Below are positions 34,125 through 42,197 of a DNA stretch of 42,197 nt, piece after piece. The DNA is taken from assembly GCF_012184385.1 (NCBI RefSeq), contig NZ_VSRL01000056.1, forward strand, positions 1 to 42,197, in the 5' to 3' direction. The position numbers and the translations under genes were made by a program. The notes under the pieces are model-generated. The model saw only the letters and a program-made list of their open reading frames with translations, searched no databases and was not told where the DNA came from. This DNA is from Lentzea indica (lineage in GTDB: Bacteria; Actinomycetota; Actinomycetes; Mycobacteriales; Pseudonocardiaceae). The stretch's first letter is position 1; the number at the start of each line of letters is the position of its first letter.

Positions 34125-34804
34125 ATGGAACACGTCTTCGTGGTGACCGGCGCGTCCCGCGGCATCGGGGCGGCGACCGCCGCTCTGGCGGCGGACGCGG
34201 GCTATCGCGTGGTCAGGGCTCGCGCTCGGCCGAAGAATCTGTCGGGGACCGCGGGTGGGACGCCAAATGTGACGTTTCCTCATGGGATTCCGTGCACGAC
34301 CTCATGGCGCGGGTGGAATCGCGGTGGGGCCGGATCGACGTGGTTTTCGCGAACGCGGGCGTCTCCGTGGACACGTCGTTCGTTTCGGACGCGGGCGCGA
34401 AGCCGACCGAATGGACCGACATGGTCGTCACGAACGTGTGCGGTCCCGCGTTCACGGCTCGGGCGGCCATGCCCGCGCTGATTCGTTCCGGCGGGCATCT
34501 GGTGCTGACCGGGTCCGCGGCCGGTCGCGGGGTCCGGCCTGGCAACCTGTATTCGGCGACGAAGTGGGCGATCACCGGGCTGGCTCAGGCGATTCGGGCC
34601 GAGGCGGTGGGCACGGGCGTGCGGGTGACCGTCGTCCAACCCGGACTCGTCGACACCGACGCGATTCCGGCGTCCAGGGCCGCCGATCCGAAGCTCGAAC
34701 CGGAAGACGTTGGCAGGGCTGTGCTTTACGCGGTCTCGCAGCCGTCCACTGTGGACGTGAACGAGATCCTGATCAGGCCGACCGGCCAGGCTGCCCATCG
34801 CTGA
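34125..34804 (+). pseudogene. Short-chain dehydrogenase/reductase, frameshifted
   Basis: The first frame from the ATG at 34125 gives the NAD-binding HVFVVTGASRGIGAATAAL and ends in ARPKNLSG. The rest is in another frame: GWDAKCDVSSWDSVHDLMAR, IDVVFANAG, Ser in LVLTGSAAGRG, YSATKWA (Tyr-x3-Lys) and VTVVQPGLVDT, to a stop at 34804. The break lies at GGGG in 34244-34247, and a fifth G would rejoin both halves into a normal SDR of about 226 residues. The -10-like TAGGGT (34112-34117) lies seven bases before the ATG, consistent with a leaderless message. The last 32 bases overlap the convergent MarR gene. Confidence 0.8.
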
Positions 34805-35216
34805 GCACCGCTGAACACCGCTGCAGGAGCGCGCGCAACTGCGTGCGCTCCTCCTCGGTGAACGCGTCCGCCAGTTTCTGCTCCACCGCGACCGCGCCCT
34901 TGTCGGCCTCGCGGAACTTCGCGTAGCCCGCCTCGGTCAGCCGGTTCTCCAGGACGTTGCGCTGCCACTGGTGCGGCGTGCGGTCCACGAGCCCCATGGC
35001 GACCAGGTTCTGCAGGATCGTCGTCATCGTCTGCGGCGTGACCAGGCACAACCGCGCCAGCTCCGCGGCGGGTGCGCCGGGGTGGTCGCTCAGCGCCAGC
35101 AGTGCCGAGTACTGCGGCACGGTCAGGCCCGCCGGCCTCACCGCCGCCGACTTCGCGGCCATCAGCTCGAGCTCGGCGCGCTTGATGTCTCCGCCGATCC
35201 GATCACCGCTGCGCAT
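34773..35216 (-). CDS. MarR-family transcriptional regulator
   Basis: 147 residues. The winged helix reads LTVPQYSALLALSDHPGAPA, then AELARLCLVTPQTMTTILQNL and the wing DRTPHQWQRNVLENRLTEAGY. The N-terminal helix and C-terminal helices form the MarR dimer interface. It is divergent from the SMP-30-like gene, with an extended dyad in the 82-bp gap that probably serves as its operator, and its own gene is likely autoregulated. MarR proteins usually respond to phenolic or oxidising compounds; the inducer is unknown. Confidence 0.92.
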   Translation of the reverse strand: MRSGDRIGGDIKRAELELMAAKSAAVRPAGLTVPQYSALLALSDHPGAPAAELARLCLVTPQTMTTILQNLVAMGLVDRTPHQWQRNVLENRLTEAGYAKFREADKGAVAVEQKLADAFTEEERTQLRALLQRCSAVLSDGQPGRSA

Positions 35217-35236
35217 CCGTCCATCGTAGGAGTGTG

Positions 35237-35286
35237 GTAAGAGTATTGATAGTTATCAGGACCCTGATACTAATCAGTGCTCTTAC
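35237..35286. promoter_or_regulatory. Extended dyad operator between marR and the SMP-30-like gene
   Basis: GTAAGAG at 35237 and CTCTTAC at 35280-35286 end a 50-bp imperfect dyad (19 of 24 positions pair). Inside are two smaller dyads: TGATA-GT-TATCA (35247-35258) and CTGAT-ACTA-ATCAG (35264-35277). A possible -35 TTGATA (35246-35251) with -10 TACTAA (35268-35273) lies within it. Two adjacent MarR dimer sites are the simplest reading. Confidence 0.7.
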
Positions 35287-35298
35287 TGGAGGGAAGCA

Positions 35299-36174
35299 AT
35301 GCGCATCGCGCTAGCAGTCTTGGCGGCGTTGCTGCTGGTCACGGGCACGGCGTCGGCCACGCCGAGGCACATCGAGGCCACGTCGCCGTCACTGCACCCC
35401 GAGGGCGTGCAGTGGGATTGGACCCGCGGCCAGTTCCTGGTCAGCTCGCTGCGCCACGGCACGGTGTCGCTGGTCAGCACGAACGGCCACGTCCGGCCGC
35501 TGGTCACCGGCACACCGATGGTGTCCACCTTCGGCATCCAGGTGGACCGCGGCCGGATCCTCGTCGCCTACGGGGACATCGGTTTCGGCGAACGGTCGGT
35601 GCCCGGCCAGTCCGGGCTCGGGATCTTCGACCTGCGCACCGGCCGTGCGATCAAGTTCGTCGACGTCCCCAACGGCGCCAACGACGTGGCGGTCGACCTG
35701 CAGGGCAACGCCTACGTCACCGGCACGCTGGGCGACACGATCTGGAAGGTCGGCCGCGACGGCACCGTCACGCCGTTCGCCAAGGACGCGAGGCTGGGTG
35801 GAGCGTCGTTCGGCAACAACGGAATCGTCTGGGACCCCAGGGGATTCCTCGTCACCGGCCACTACACGAACGGCACGCTGTTCAAGGTCACGCACGACAA
35901 GGTCGAGGAACTGCCCGCTCCCAAGTTGCCGGGCGCGGACGGCCTCACGCTGACCCCGCAGGGCCTGACCGTGGTGACCAACAGCCTCAGCGCGCCCGGC
36001 AAGAACGCCGTGACCGTGCTGGACACCCGCACGTGGCAGGTGAAGTCCCAGCGCGACTGGAAGACCGCGCCGACCACGGCGGCACGCACACCGCACGGCA
36101 CCTACGTGCTGAGCGGCTACGTCGACCTGCTCGTGAAGGGCGAGACGACCGACGTGTTCAGCCTCGACCGATGA
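35299..36174 (+). CDS. Exported SMP-30/gluconolactonase-like beta-propeller protein
   Basis: 291 residues. The first 20 form a Sec signal peptide (ALAVLAALLLVTGTASA). The mature part has six short repeated blade motifs such as PEGVQWDWTRGQFLVSS, ANDVAVDLQGNAYVTGTLGD, NNGIVWDPRGFLVTGHY and ADGLTLTPQGLTVVTN, as in SMP-30/gluconolactonase and strictosidine-synthase-like propellers. A lactonase or ligand-binding role is possible; the catalytic residues cannot be assigned. The ATG has GGAGGGAAG upstream. It is divergent from a MarR regulator, which probably represses it. Confidence 0.87.
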   Translation: MRIALAVLAALLLVTGTASATPRHIEATSPSLHPEGVQWDWTRGQFLVSSLRHGTVSLVSTNGHVRPLVTGTPMVSTFGIQVDRGRILVAYGDIGFGERSVPGQSGLGIFDLRTGRAIKFVDVPNGANDVAVDLQGNAYVTGTLGDTIWKVGRDGTVTPFAKDARLGGASFGNNGIVWDPRGFLVTGHYTNGTLFKVTHDKVEELPAPKLPGADGLTLTPQGLTVVTNSLSAPGKNAVTVLDTRTWQVKSQRDWKTAPTTAARTPHGTYVLSGYVDLLVKGETTDVFSLDR

Positions 36175-36961
36175 ACTCGACGAGCAGCCGGTTGATCTCG
36201 TCCGGCCGCTCCAGGTACCCGATGTGCCCGCAGTCGGCGACCTCGACGTAGCGGGCACCGGGGATCGCGTCCGCCACCTCGCGTGACAGGCGGGGTGGCA
36301 GGACGAGGTCGTCCGCGAACCCGATCACCAGCGAGCGAACCCCGATCGCGCGGTACGCCTCCAAGCGGTGGTCGTAGTCGCTCAGCGCGAGCTGGGCGCG
36401 TTCGCCTGCGCTGAGAGAGGAGCCGGCGAACTCGTACATCTGCAGCCAGTCGCGGGCCACGAGGGGGTCGGCCAACGTCGCGGGCGACAGGTTTCGGGTC
36501 ACCGCCGCCGCTGCGTAGAACTCGATCGGCACGTCGACGCCCTTGTCGTACAGGTCGCAACGGGCGCGCGACCACGCCTGCGACACCGGCTCAGAGCGGC
36601 CGGCGGTCGCCATCATCACCGCGCTCCGCACCAGTGAGGGGTGGGCCAGCGCGAGTTCCTGGGTGACGCGGGCGCCCAGGGACGTGCCGATCACGTGCGC
36701 GGGGCCGCCCAGGTGCGAGATCAACGCCGCGGTGTCGGCGACCATGTCGTCGATCGTGAAGCCGTCCGCGCACTCGGACGACGGCCTGATGCCCCGGTTG
36801 TCGAAGTACGCGACGCGGTAGCCCGCCTTGACCAGCGCGGGCACCTGGTGGCTCCGCCAGACGCGGCCGGGGCTGCCGGTGCCCATCACCAGCACGACCA
36901 GGTCGCCGGAACCCTCGGTCTGGACGTTCAGCTCGATACCGTTGAGCGGGACAAGCGCCAT
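36158..36961 (-). CDS. Alpha/beta hydrolase
   Basis: 267 residues. The nucleophile elbow is IGTSLGARV (Ser near 93), the acid is in IGFADDLVLPP and the base is His in ADCGHIGYLE. The lid region lies between about 120 and 190. The N-terminal VVLVMGTGSPGRVWRSHQVP carries the oxyanion-hole segment. The family splits esters, lactones or haloalkanes; the substrate is unknown. The gene is transcribed towards the SMP-30-like gene and overlaps its end by 17 bases. The cupin gene lies 27 bases upstream on the same strand. Confidence 0.9.
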   Translation of the reverse strand: MALVPLNGIELNVQTEGSGDLVVLVMGTGSPGRVWRSHQVPALVKAGYRVAYFDNRGIRPSSECADGFTIDDMVADTAALISHLGGPAHVIGTSLGARVTQELALAHPSLVRSAVMMATAGRSEPVSQAWSRARCDLYDKGVDVPIEFYAAAAVTRNLSPATLADPLVARDWLQMYEFAGSSLSAGERAQLALSDYDHRLEAYRAIGVRSLVIGFADDLVLPPRLSREVADAIPGARYVEVADCGHIGYLERPDEINRLLVEFIGRG

Positions 36962-36988
36962 TCCGAAGATCCTAGGCGGCGAAAGATT

Positions 36989-37420
36989 CTAGAAACGGCA
37001 GAACGGCCTGATCTCCGCGGCGTGAGAGGGATAACGCGCACACAGGTCGTCGGCGTGGCCGAACGAAACGATGTCGTCGGTGTACGGCGGCACCACCACC
37101 GTGCCGACCAACGACCACTCACCGGCCGGCGCGCTGCCCTGCCACACGCCCGCGGGCACGACCACCTGCGGGTTCGAGGCGCACAACACCGGCTGCGTGA
37201 CCGAACCGTCCGGATGCAGCAACAACATCCGCAACGGCGAACCGGCGTGGAAGTGGTAGATCTCGACGTGCTCCAGCACGTGCATGCCGGAGAAGTCGGG
37301 CTTGCGCAACAGGTACGCGATCGCCGACACCTCGTCGGACCGGTGGGTCTGCGCGAAGTAGCCGCCCTCGACGGGAAGCTCCTGCATGCCGAGGTCCGCG
37401 ATCAACTGCTCAGGGGTCAC
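36989..37420 (-). CDS. Cupin domain-containing protein (DUF985, cupin_5)
   Basis: 143 residues. Family marks are LGMQELPVEGGYFAQTHRS at the N-terminus, HVEIYHFHAGSPLRMLLLHPDG and QVVVPAGVWQGSAPAG in the barrel. HxH-like residues could bind metal. Function is not established; similar proteins are annotated as sugar epimerase-like. The GTG start overlaps the stop of the diguanylate cyclase gene by four bases (GTGA), so it follows it in the same message, though a functional link is not obvious. Confidence 0.88.
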   Translation of the reverse strand: MTPEQLIADLGMQELPVEGGYFAQTHRSDEVSAIAYLLRKPDFSGMHVLEHVEIYHFHAGSPLRMLLLHPDGSVTQPVLCASNPQVVVPAGVWQGSAPAGEWSLVGTVVVPPYTDDIVSFGHADDLCARYPSHAAEIRPFCRF

Positions 37421-38901
37421 GTCATCTCCGGAAGCGGTGAACCGTGCACGACGACCATGCCCTTGCCGAGCCGCTTCGCCGTGTACATCGCGGCGTCCGC
37501 GGCTCCCAGCACGTCGTCGGCGGTGGCCGAGGGATCGTACGAAAACCGTTGCGCCACCCCGATGCTGGCATGCACGCGATGCACCCGGCCGTGAACTTCG
37601 TGCGGGTGAGCCAAAGCAGCCAGGAGGCGAGCGCCGATCTCCTCGGCGTCCCCGCCGTCGACCAGCACTCCGAACTCGTCACCGCCGAGCCGCGCGACGG
37701 TGTCCTCCGGCCGCACGCTGTTCTCCAGCCGTGCCGCGACGTTGCGGAGAACGATGTCGCCCTCGGCGTGCCCGTTGTTGTCGTTGACCGCCTTGAACCC
37801 GTCCACGTCGATGAACAGCAGGATCAACGGCCGCGAGCGGCTCCTGACCGCCAGCGCACGATCAAGCCGTTCCCGGAACAAAGATCGGTTCGCGACGCCG
37901 GTCAACGGGTCGTGCGTCGCCTCGTGCCGTAGTTGTTCGCGGCTCACCCGCAGCTGGTCCATCAGACGGACGTTGTCCACCATCGTGAGCAGCTGACGCA
38001 CGATCACGAGGCACACGACCGCAAGCCCGACGTAGATCTCGACCGGGTTGAGGCGGCCGCCGGTCGCGGTGTTCCACATGATGAAGAGACCGGTGATCGC
38101 GAGCGGCACGTACGGCACGAACAGGTGCAGCAGGTCCGCCGTCCGCATGCGGCTGGACGTCGGTTCCAGGTCGCGGGTCGGGGCCAGCGCGCTGAGGAGG
38201 AAGAACGCGGGGCACAGCATGAACCCGATGTCCGCCGTCGCCGGGATCGCCGTGACGCCCTTCGAGATGTAGAACGCGAACACCCAGCCCGACGACGACT
38301 GCGCGACACCGGCCAGTGCCACGAACAGCATCGGCCACTGACGCACGGAGTGATGCGTCCACGACAGCACGACGATCGCCACCAGCAGCACGAGGTAGGC
38401 GGCGGGATGCGCGACAACTGTGGCGAAACCAGGACCTTCCGTGGCCCACTCGCGGGTCAGCGACTCCAGCGCCGACACCCACGTCAGCACGAACAGCGAC
38501 CCGATCACGATCAGCCCGTCGAGGATGACGACCGTGCGGCTGCGGTAGTTCGGCAGCAGGTCGTCCGCGCGGCGTTGCTGTGCCTTCACGATCAGCGCGG
38601 CCAGGCAGAGGACCGGCACCAGCGTGAACCCGAGCGGCGCGATCGTGCTCGTCGGGAGCTGCACGCCCAGGATCTGCTGACCCCAGATCCACGCGGACAG
38701 CCCGACGGTCAGGCTCGTCATCGCCGCCGTCATCCAGCGATTGCGTTGGCGCGCGTAGGCGATGAGCGCCGCGACGGCGAACACCAGCTGCACGACCTTG
38801 TCGATCGCGATGCCGACGTCACGGGGCGCGGCGAGGGCCGTGAGGATGGTGACCGCCATGAAGGTGCCGACGCACCCCACAACGAGCCAGAACCGCTTCA
38901 C
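37417..38901 (-). CDS. Membrane-bound diguanylate cyclase
   Basis: 494 residues from the GTG at 38901, five bases after GGGAGA. The first 300 residues hold about eight hydrophobic segments (WLVVGCVGTFMAVTILTAL and others) of an integral-membrane sensor. A GGDEF domain follows from about residue 328: HDPLTGVANRSLFRERL, LFIDVDGFKAVND, GHAEGDIVLRNVA and the active-site RLGGDEFGVLV near 405. The product-inhibition I-site RxxD (RPED) sits five residues before GGDEF, so it should be feedback inhibited by c-di-GMP. No EAL domain is present. The signal sensed by the membrane part is unknown. Confidence 0.92.
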   Translation of the reverse strand: MKRFWLVVGCVGTFMAVTILTALAAPRDVGIAIDKVVQLVFAVAALIAYARQRNRWMTAAMTSLTVGLSAWIWGQQILGVQLPTSTIAPLGFTLVPVLCLAALIVKAQQRRADDLLPNYRSRTVVILDGLIVIGSLFVLTWVSALESLTREWATEGPGFATVVAHPAAYLVLLVAIVVLSWTHHSVRQWPMLFVALAGVAQSSSGWVFAFYISKGVTAIPATADIGFMLCPAFFLLSALAPTRDLEPTSSRMRTADLLHLFVPYVPLAITGLFIMWNTATGGRLNPVEIYVGLAVVCLVIVRQLLTMVDNVRLMDQLRVSREQLRHEATHDPLTGVANRSLFRERLDRALAVRSRSRPLILLFIDVDGFKAVNDNNGHAEGDIVLRNVAARLENSVRPEDTVARLGGDEFGVLVDGGDAEEIGARLLAALAHPHEVHGRVHRVHASIGVAQRFSYDPSATADDVLGAADAAMYTAKRLGKGMVVVHGSPLPEMT

Positions 38902-39000
38902 CGCATCTCCCGTGATCGAAACCCGACCACCGTAGTGATGGCGACCTCGGCTTGTCGAACCGTGTCGGTGCGGGTCCCCCTTCGGTGCACCGGATATGGT

Positions 39001-39016
39001 TCGAACTGTTGTTCGT
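39001..39016 (+). promoter_or_regulatory. LexA (SOS) box upstream of ruvC
   Basis: TCGAACTGTTGTTCGT closely matches the actinobacterial LexA consensus TCGAAC-N4-GTTCGA, differing at one end base. It lies 22 bases before the ruvC start and just after a possible -10 TATGGT (38995-39000). Damage-inducible expression of ruvCAB is expected. Confidence 0.8.
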
Positions 39017-39037
39017 TCGGCGATCCGGGGAGCTGTT

Positions 39038-39604
39038 GTGCGGGTGTTCGGGGTCGACCCCGGTCTGACCAGGTGCGGCTTCGGCGTGGTCGACGGCGGG
39101 CCTGGCCGGACCGTGCGCGCGGTCGCCGTCGGTGTCCTGCGCACGCCCGTTGATGCTCCTTTGTCAGTGCGACTGCACGAGCTGTACGTGGGCGTGTGCG
39201 AGTGGCTGGACAGGTACGAGCCTCAGGTCGTGGCCATCGAACGGGTCTTCGCGCAGCACAACGTCCGCACGGCGATGGGCGTCGCGCAGGCTTCGGGCGT
39301 CATCGCTCTGGCTGCCGCGCAACGGAACCTGCATGTCGAGTTCCACACGCCGTCCGAGGTGAAGGCCGCGGTCACGGGGTCGGGGCGCGCGGACAAGGCG
39401 CAGGTGACGGCGATGGTGACCAAGCTGCTCGGGCTGAAGGTGGCGCCGAAGCCGGCGGACGCGGCGGACGCGCTGGCTCTGGCCATCTGCCACCACTGGC
39501 GCGCACCGATGCGGTCACGGCTGGAGGAGGCACAGGCGCGGGCCGCGGAGCTGGCCCGCGTGCACAAGGCCAAGCTGGCCGAAGCCGCCAAGCGCACGAA
39601 CTAA
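39038..39604 (+). CDS. ruvC: Holliday junction resolvase RuvC
   Basis: 188 residues from the GTG at 39038, preceded by GGGGAG. All four catalytic acids are present: Asp7 ([12 protein letters not shown]), Glu68 ([11 protein letters not shown]), Asp141 and Asp144 ([14 protein letters not shown]). RuvC cuts Holliday junctions during recombination repair. The ORF is open to 38996, but the GTG fits the family start. The first gene of the ruvCAB operon; a LexA box lies in its promoter. A C-terminal extension of about 25 residues, rich in Ala, Glu and Arg, exceeds the E. coli protein and is common in actinobacteria. Confidence 0.97.
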   Translation: MRVFGVDPGLTRCGFGVVDGGPGRTVRAVAVGVLRTPVDAPLSVRLHELYVGVCEWLDRYEPQVVAIERVFAQHNVRTAMGVAQASGVIALAAAQRNLHVEFHTPSEVKAAVTGSGRADKAQVTAMVTKLLGLKVAPKPADAADALALAICHHWRAPMRSRLEEAQARAAELARVHKAKLAEAAKRTN

Positions 39605-39634
39605 GGTCCAGCTCGTGAACTCCGGAGGAACCAG

Positions 39635-40216
39635 GTGATCTCGTCACTGCGCGGCCAGGTGCAGCACGTCGGCCTCGACCACGCCGTCGTCGAGGTGGGC
39701 GGCGTCGGGTTCGCCGTCCAGATGACCCCGAGCACGCTCGCGACCCTCCGCCGCGGCGAGGAGACCAGCATCTCCACCAGCCTCGTCGTCCGCGAAGACT
39801 CGCTCACGCTGTTCGGGTTCGCCGACGCCGAGGCCCGTGAACTGTTCGGCCTGCTCCAGACGGTCAGCGGCATCGGGCCGAGGATCGCGCTCGCCACCCT
39901 GGCCGTCCTCGAACCGGACAAGCTCCGCCACGCCCTCGCCGAAGGCAACATCACGGTGCTGACGCAGGTCCCCGGCATCGGCAAGAAGGGCGCGGAACGC
40001 CTCATCATCGAGCTCCGCGACAAGGTCGGCGCCCTCCCGACGCCCACGACTCCCGCGCACAGCAAGACACGCGACCACGTCGTTGAAGCGCTGCTCGGCC
40101 TCGGTTTCCCCGCCAAGGCGGCGGAAACCACGGTCGACGGCGTCCTCGCCGAGAACCCCGACCAGTCCACCAGCGCCGTCCTGCGCCGTGCGCTCGCGAC
40201 CCTGGGGCGCAAGTGA
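39635..40216 (+). CDS. ruvA: Holliday junction branch migration protein RuvA
   Basis: 193 residues. The N-terminal OB fold begins [20 protein letters not shown]. Two helix-hairpin-helix motifs are visible, [19 protein letters not shown] and [19 protein letters not shown]. The C-terminal domain III ([19 protein letters not shown]) contacts RuvB. The GTG start has CGGAGGA upstream. It tetramerises on Holliday junctions and loads RuvB. The gap to ruvC is 30 bases and it overlaps ruvB by four bases. Confidence 0.97.
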   Translation: MISSLRGQVQHVGLDHAVVEVGGVGFAVQMTPSTLATLRRGEETSISTSLVVREDSLTLFGFADAEARELFGLLQTVSGIGPRIALATLAVLEPDKLRHALAEGNITVLTQVPGIGKKGAERLIIELRDKVGALPTPTTPAHSKTRDHVVEALLGLGFPAKAAETTVDGVLAENPDQSTSAVLRRALATLGRK

Positions 40217-41226
40217 CCGAGGACGAGCTCAGCCCCTTCGCCGCGTCGGCCGAGCGCGATGTCGAAACCACCCTCCGGCCCCGCGACCTGCACGAGTTCG
40301 TCGGCCAGCAGCGTGTGCGAGAGCAGCTCGAACTCGTGCTCCAAGGCGCCATGCGACGGGGCACCGCGCCGGACCACGTCCTGCTCAGCGGCCCTCCCGG
40401 CCTGGGCAAGACCAGCTTGGCCATGATCATCGCCAAGGAGCTCGACTCGGCCATCCGCATCACCAGCGGCCCGGCGCTGGAACGAGCGGGCGACCTCGCG
40501 GCGATGCTGTCCAACCTGGTCGAAGGCGACGTGCTGTTCATCGACGAGATCCACCGCATGGCCCGCCCGGCCGAGGAGATGCTGTACCTCGCGATGGAGG
40601 ATTTCCGCGTCGACGTCGTCGTCGGCAAGGGCCCGGGAGCGACCAGCATCCCGCTCGACATCGCACCGTTCACGCTGGTAGGAGCCACGACGAGGTCCGG
40701 AGCGCTCACCGGCCCGCTCAGGGACCGGTTCGGCTTCACCGGCCACATGGAGTTCTACTCGGCCGACGAGCTCGACCTCATCGTGAAGCGCAGCGCCAAG
40801 ATCCTCGGCGTCGACCTCCACGACGACGGCGCCATCGAGATCGCGGGCAGGAGCCGGGGCACCCCCCGGATCGCGAACCGCCTGCTGCGACGAGTCCGCG
40901 ACTTCGCAGAGGTCAGGGCCGACGGCAGGGTGACGGAGGACATCGCGAAGCAGGCCCTCGAGGTCTACGACGTCGACCAGCTCGGCCTCGACCGGCTCGA
41001 CCGCGCGGTCCTGAGTGCCCTGGTCAAGAGCTTCCACGGGGGCCCGGTCGGGGTGTCCACCCTCGCGGTCGCGGTCGGTGAGGAACCGACCACGGTCGAA
41101 GAGGTGTGTGAACCGTATTTGGTCCGGGCTGGCATGCTGGCCAGGACACCGCGCGGCCGAGTGGCGACGCCGGCGGCGTGGTACCACCTGGGGCTGGAAC
41201 CGCCCGCCGGTGATCAACTGTGGTGA
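40213..41226 (+). CDS. ruvB: Holliday junction branch migration ATPase RuvB
   Basis: 337 residues. The AAA+ motor has Walker [12 protein letters not shown], Walker [11 protein letters not shown], sensor 1 in VGATTRSG, the arginine finger region GPLRDRFGF, and sensor 2 in [18 protein letters not shown]-terminal winged helix follows ([20 protein letters not shown], then [19 protein letters not shown]). It drives branch migration together with RuvA. The GTG starts inside the end of ruvA (GTGA), so the two are translationally coupled. Confidence 0.98.
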   Translation: MTEDELSPFAASAERDVETTLRPRDLHEFVGQQRVREQLELVLQGAMRRGTAPDHVLLSGPPGLGKTSLAMIIAKELDSAIRITSGPALERAGDLAAMLSNLVEGDVLFIDEIHRMARPAEEMLYLAMEDFRVDVVVGKGPGATSIPLDIAPFTLVGATTRSGALTGPLRDRFGFTGHMEFYSADELDLIVKRSAKILGVDLHDDGAIEIAGRSRGTPRIANRLLRRVRDFAEVRADGRVTEDIAKQALEVYDVDQLGLDRLDRAVLSALVKSFHGGPVGVSTLAVAVGEEPTTVEEVCEPYLVRAGMLARTPRGRVATPAAWYHLGLEPPAGDQLW

Positions 41227-41301
41227 CCTGGCACAATCGGTGAAAGCACCTGGACATATCGGACGTGCGACAGCAAGGCATGTCCACTTGATCGGAGAAT
41301 G

Positions 41302-41667
41302 ATGGGCAACCTTGGCAATTTGATGTTCCCGTTGCTGCTGGTTCTGCTCGCCGTGCCGCTGTTCCTCAGCGCGCGCAAGCAGAAGCGCGCGATGGCCGAG
41401 CAGCAGAAGCTGCAGAACGATCTCGCCCCCGGTGACAAGGTGATGACGACGTCCGGCCTGTACGGCACCGTCGCCGACGCCAGCCACGACACCACCATCG
41501 ACATCGAGATCTCCGAGGGTGTCGTCACGCGGTGGCTGCGCGCTGCCATTCGCGAGAAGGTCGTCGACACCGACGAGACCGTCGTCGACGAGAAGGCGGA
41601 CGAGGACGAGGAGCCGGTGACCGCCGCACAGGTCGCCGAGCCCCTGGACCACAACGCCAAGAAGTAA
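41302..41667 (+). CDS. yajC: Preprotein translocase subunit YajC
   Basis: 121 residues. A single N-terminal membrane segment (LMFPLLLVLLAVPLFLSAR), then KQKRAMAEQQKLQNDLAPGD and TTSGLYGTVADASHD, typical of YajC, and an acidic C-terminal tail. YajC joins the SecDF complex at the membrane. Two ATG codons (41299 and 41302) are possible; the second is chosen because GGAG is four bases from it. It is followed by a long hairpin and then secD, the usual order. Confidence 0.95.
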   Translation: MGNLGNLMFPLLLVLLAVPLFLSARKQKRAMAEQQKLQNDLAPGDKVMTTSGLYGTVADASHDTTIDIEISEGVVTRWLRAAIREKVVDTDETVVDEKADEDEEPVTAAQVAEPLDHNAKK

Positions 41668-41678
41668 CCGAAGAGGCT

Positions 41679-41729
41679 CGTCACCCTGGAGTTGGCAACT
41701 GTGAAATCCGCCGACTCCAGGTAGTGACG
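41679..41729 (+). terminator. Long hairpin between yajC and secD
   Basis: CGTCAC-CCTGGAGT (41679-41692) pairs with ACTCCAGG-TA-GTGACG (41714-41729), giving 8 + 6 bp with a two-base bulge, and TGGC/GCCG adds partial pairing near the loop. It begins 12 bases after the yajC stop. It may be a terminator or attenuator that separates yajC from secD, or it may protect the message end. Confidence 0.6.
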
Positions 41730-41796
41730 CCCAGCTCACGCGGCGCGCGTTACGCTGCGCGCTCGGAAACCATAGCTACTAGGAGACGGACGGATC

Positions 41797-42197
41797 GTGG
41801 CACCTCCGGCCGGGCAAATTCGCCCTGCGAAGTATTTGGCGAGTTTTGTCCTCATCGTGGTCGCGCTTTACGCCCTGGTGTTCCTCACCGGGAACGGTTC
41901 GGCCAAACCCAAGCTCGGTATCGACCTCCAGGGCGGCACCATCGTCACGCTGACCGCGCGTCAGGAAGACGGTGCCCAGCCGAGCGAGGAGGCGCTGAAC
42001 CGCGCACGTGACCTCATCGAGGTCCGCGTCAACGGTCTCGGTGTCTCCGGTGCCGAGGTCGTGCGAGACGGCAACAACCTGACGATCACCGTGCCCGGCG
42101 CGGACAGCGAAGGCGCGAAGGGCCTCGGCCAGACCGCTCGCCTCGCGTTCCGCAAGGTCATCGGCCAGCCGGTGCCGGCGGGCACACGTCTGCCCAG
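41797..42197 (+). CDS. secD: Protein translocase subunit SecD, 5' part
   Basis: The gene is cut by the right edge; 133 codons are visible. The GTG at 41797 is preceded by AGGAGAC (41781-41787). An N-terminal membrane helix (YLASFVLIVVALYALVFL) is followed by the family signature KLGIDLQGGTIVTLTA and IEVRVNGLGVSGAEVV, then LTITVPGADSEGAKGLGQTA. SecD with SecF uses the proton gradient to aid protein export through SecYEG. secF would be expected beyond the window. Confidence 0.95.
   Translation, partial: MAPPAGQIRPAKYLASFVLIVVALYALVFLTGNGSAKPKLGIDLQGGTIVTLTARQEDGAQPSEEALNRARDLIEVRVNGLGVSGAEVVRDGNNLTITVPGADSEGAKGLGQTARLAFRKVIGQPVPAGTRLP

Overview
The window is a high-GC actinobacterial chromosome segment with strong third-position G/C bias, many GTG starts and frequent 4-nt stop/start overlaps. 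Gene content and order point to Pseudonocardiales (a Lentzea, Saccharothrix or Amycolatopsis-like organism). The block pgsA - gcvH - garA - ftsR - DUF151 nuclease - MerR - gcvP matches the Mycobacterium tuberculosis Rv1822-Rv1832 order. The right end, ruvC-ruvA-ruvB-yajC-secD, is the usual actinobacterial order. Genus assignment is inference.

Layout. Positions 1-1578 hold an anti-sigma HATPase/STAS gene cut by the window edge, a STAS antagonist and a GAF-ANTAR protein (partner-switching/stress signalling). Positions 1832-10218 are the conserved glycine-cleavage/GarA/FtsR block: CDP-alcohol phosphatidyltransferase, GcvH, GarA, two MerR regulators, a DUF151 protein, a Clp-N-repeat protein, a tandem glycine riboswitch and GcvP with a clear terminator. 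Positions 10220-21982 are accessory. They contain a DUF3224/mycothiol-dependent isomerase/methyltransferase operon divergent from a WYL regulator, an aldo/keto reductase, a macrolide-type glycosyltransferase, a VWA plus substrate-binding protein, a putative DNA-glycosylase-annotated protein, DUF1801, a zinc-ribbon/APH kinase/GRDP-like operon, a TPR regulator, an orphan Imm63 immunity protein and an HxlR regulator. Positions 22062-28715 hold an SDR, a Tat-exported multicopper oxidase, GNAT, DHFR-like and ornithine-cyclodeaminase-like genes and two CNNM/CBS membrane proteins. Positions 28830-32926 hold a LacI regulator divergent from a three-gene carbohydrate operon (Gfo/Idh/MocA - DUF993 - TIM-barrel isomerase) with a palindromic operator. 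Positions 33038-38901 hold a Tat-exported serine hydrolase, an SDR, a MarR regulator with an exported SMP-30-like protein, an alpha/beta hydrolase, a cupin and a diguanylate cyclase. Positions 39001-42197 hold a LexA box, ruvCAB, yajC and the 5' part of secD.

Two things stand out. First, five genes are broken by single-base frameshifts (six sites in all, several in G/C homopolymers) although both halves of each protein are well conserved. This looks more like consensus indel errors than five independent pseudogenes. Second, many divergent regulator/target pairs carry readable operator dyads: WYL, HxlR, LacI, MarR, MerR and LexA. The least understood system is the LacI-controlled DUF993 operon, probably an uncharacterised oxidoreductive sugar or polyol catabolic route.
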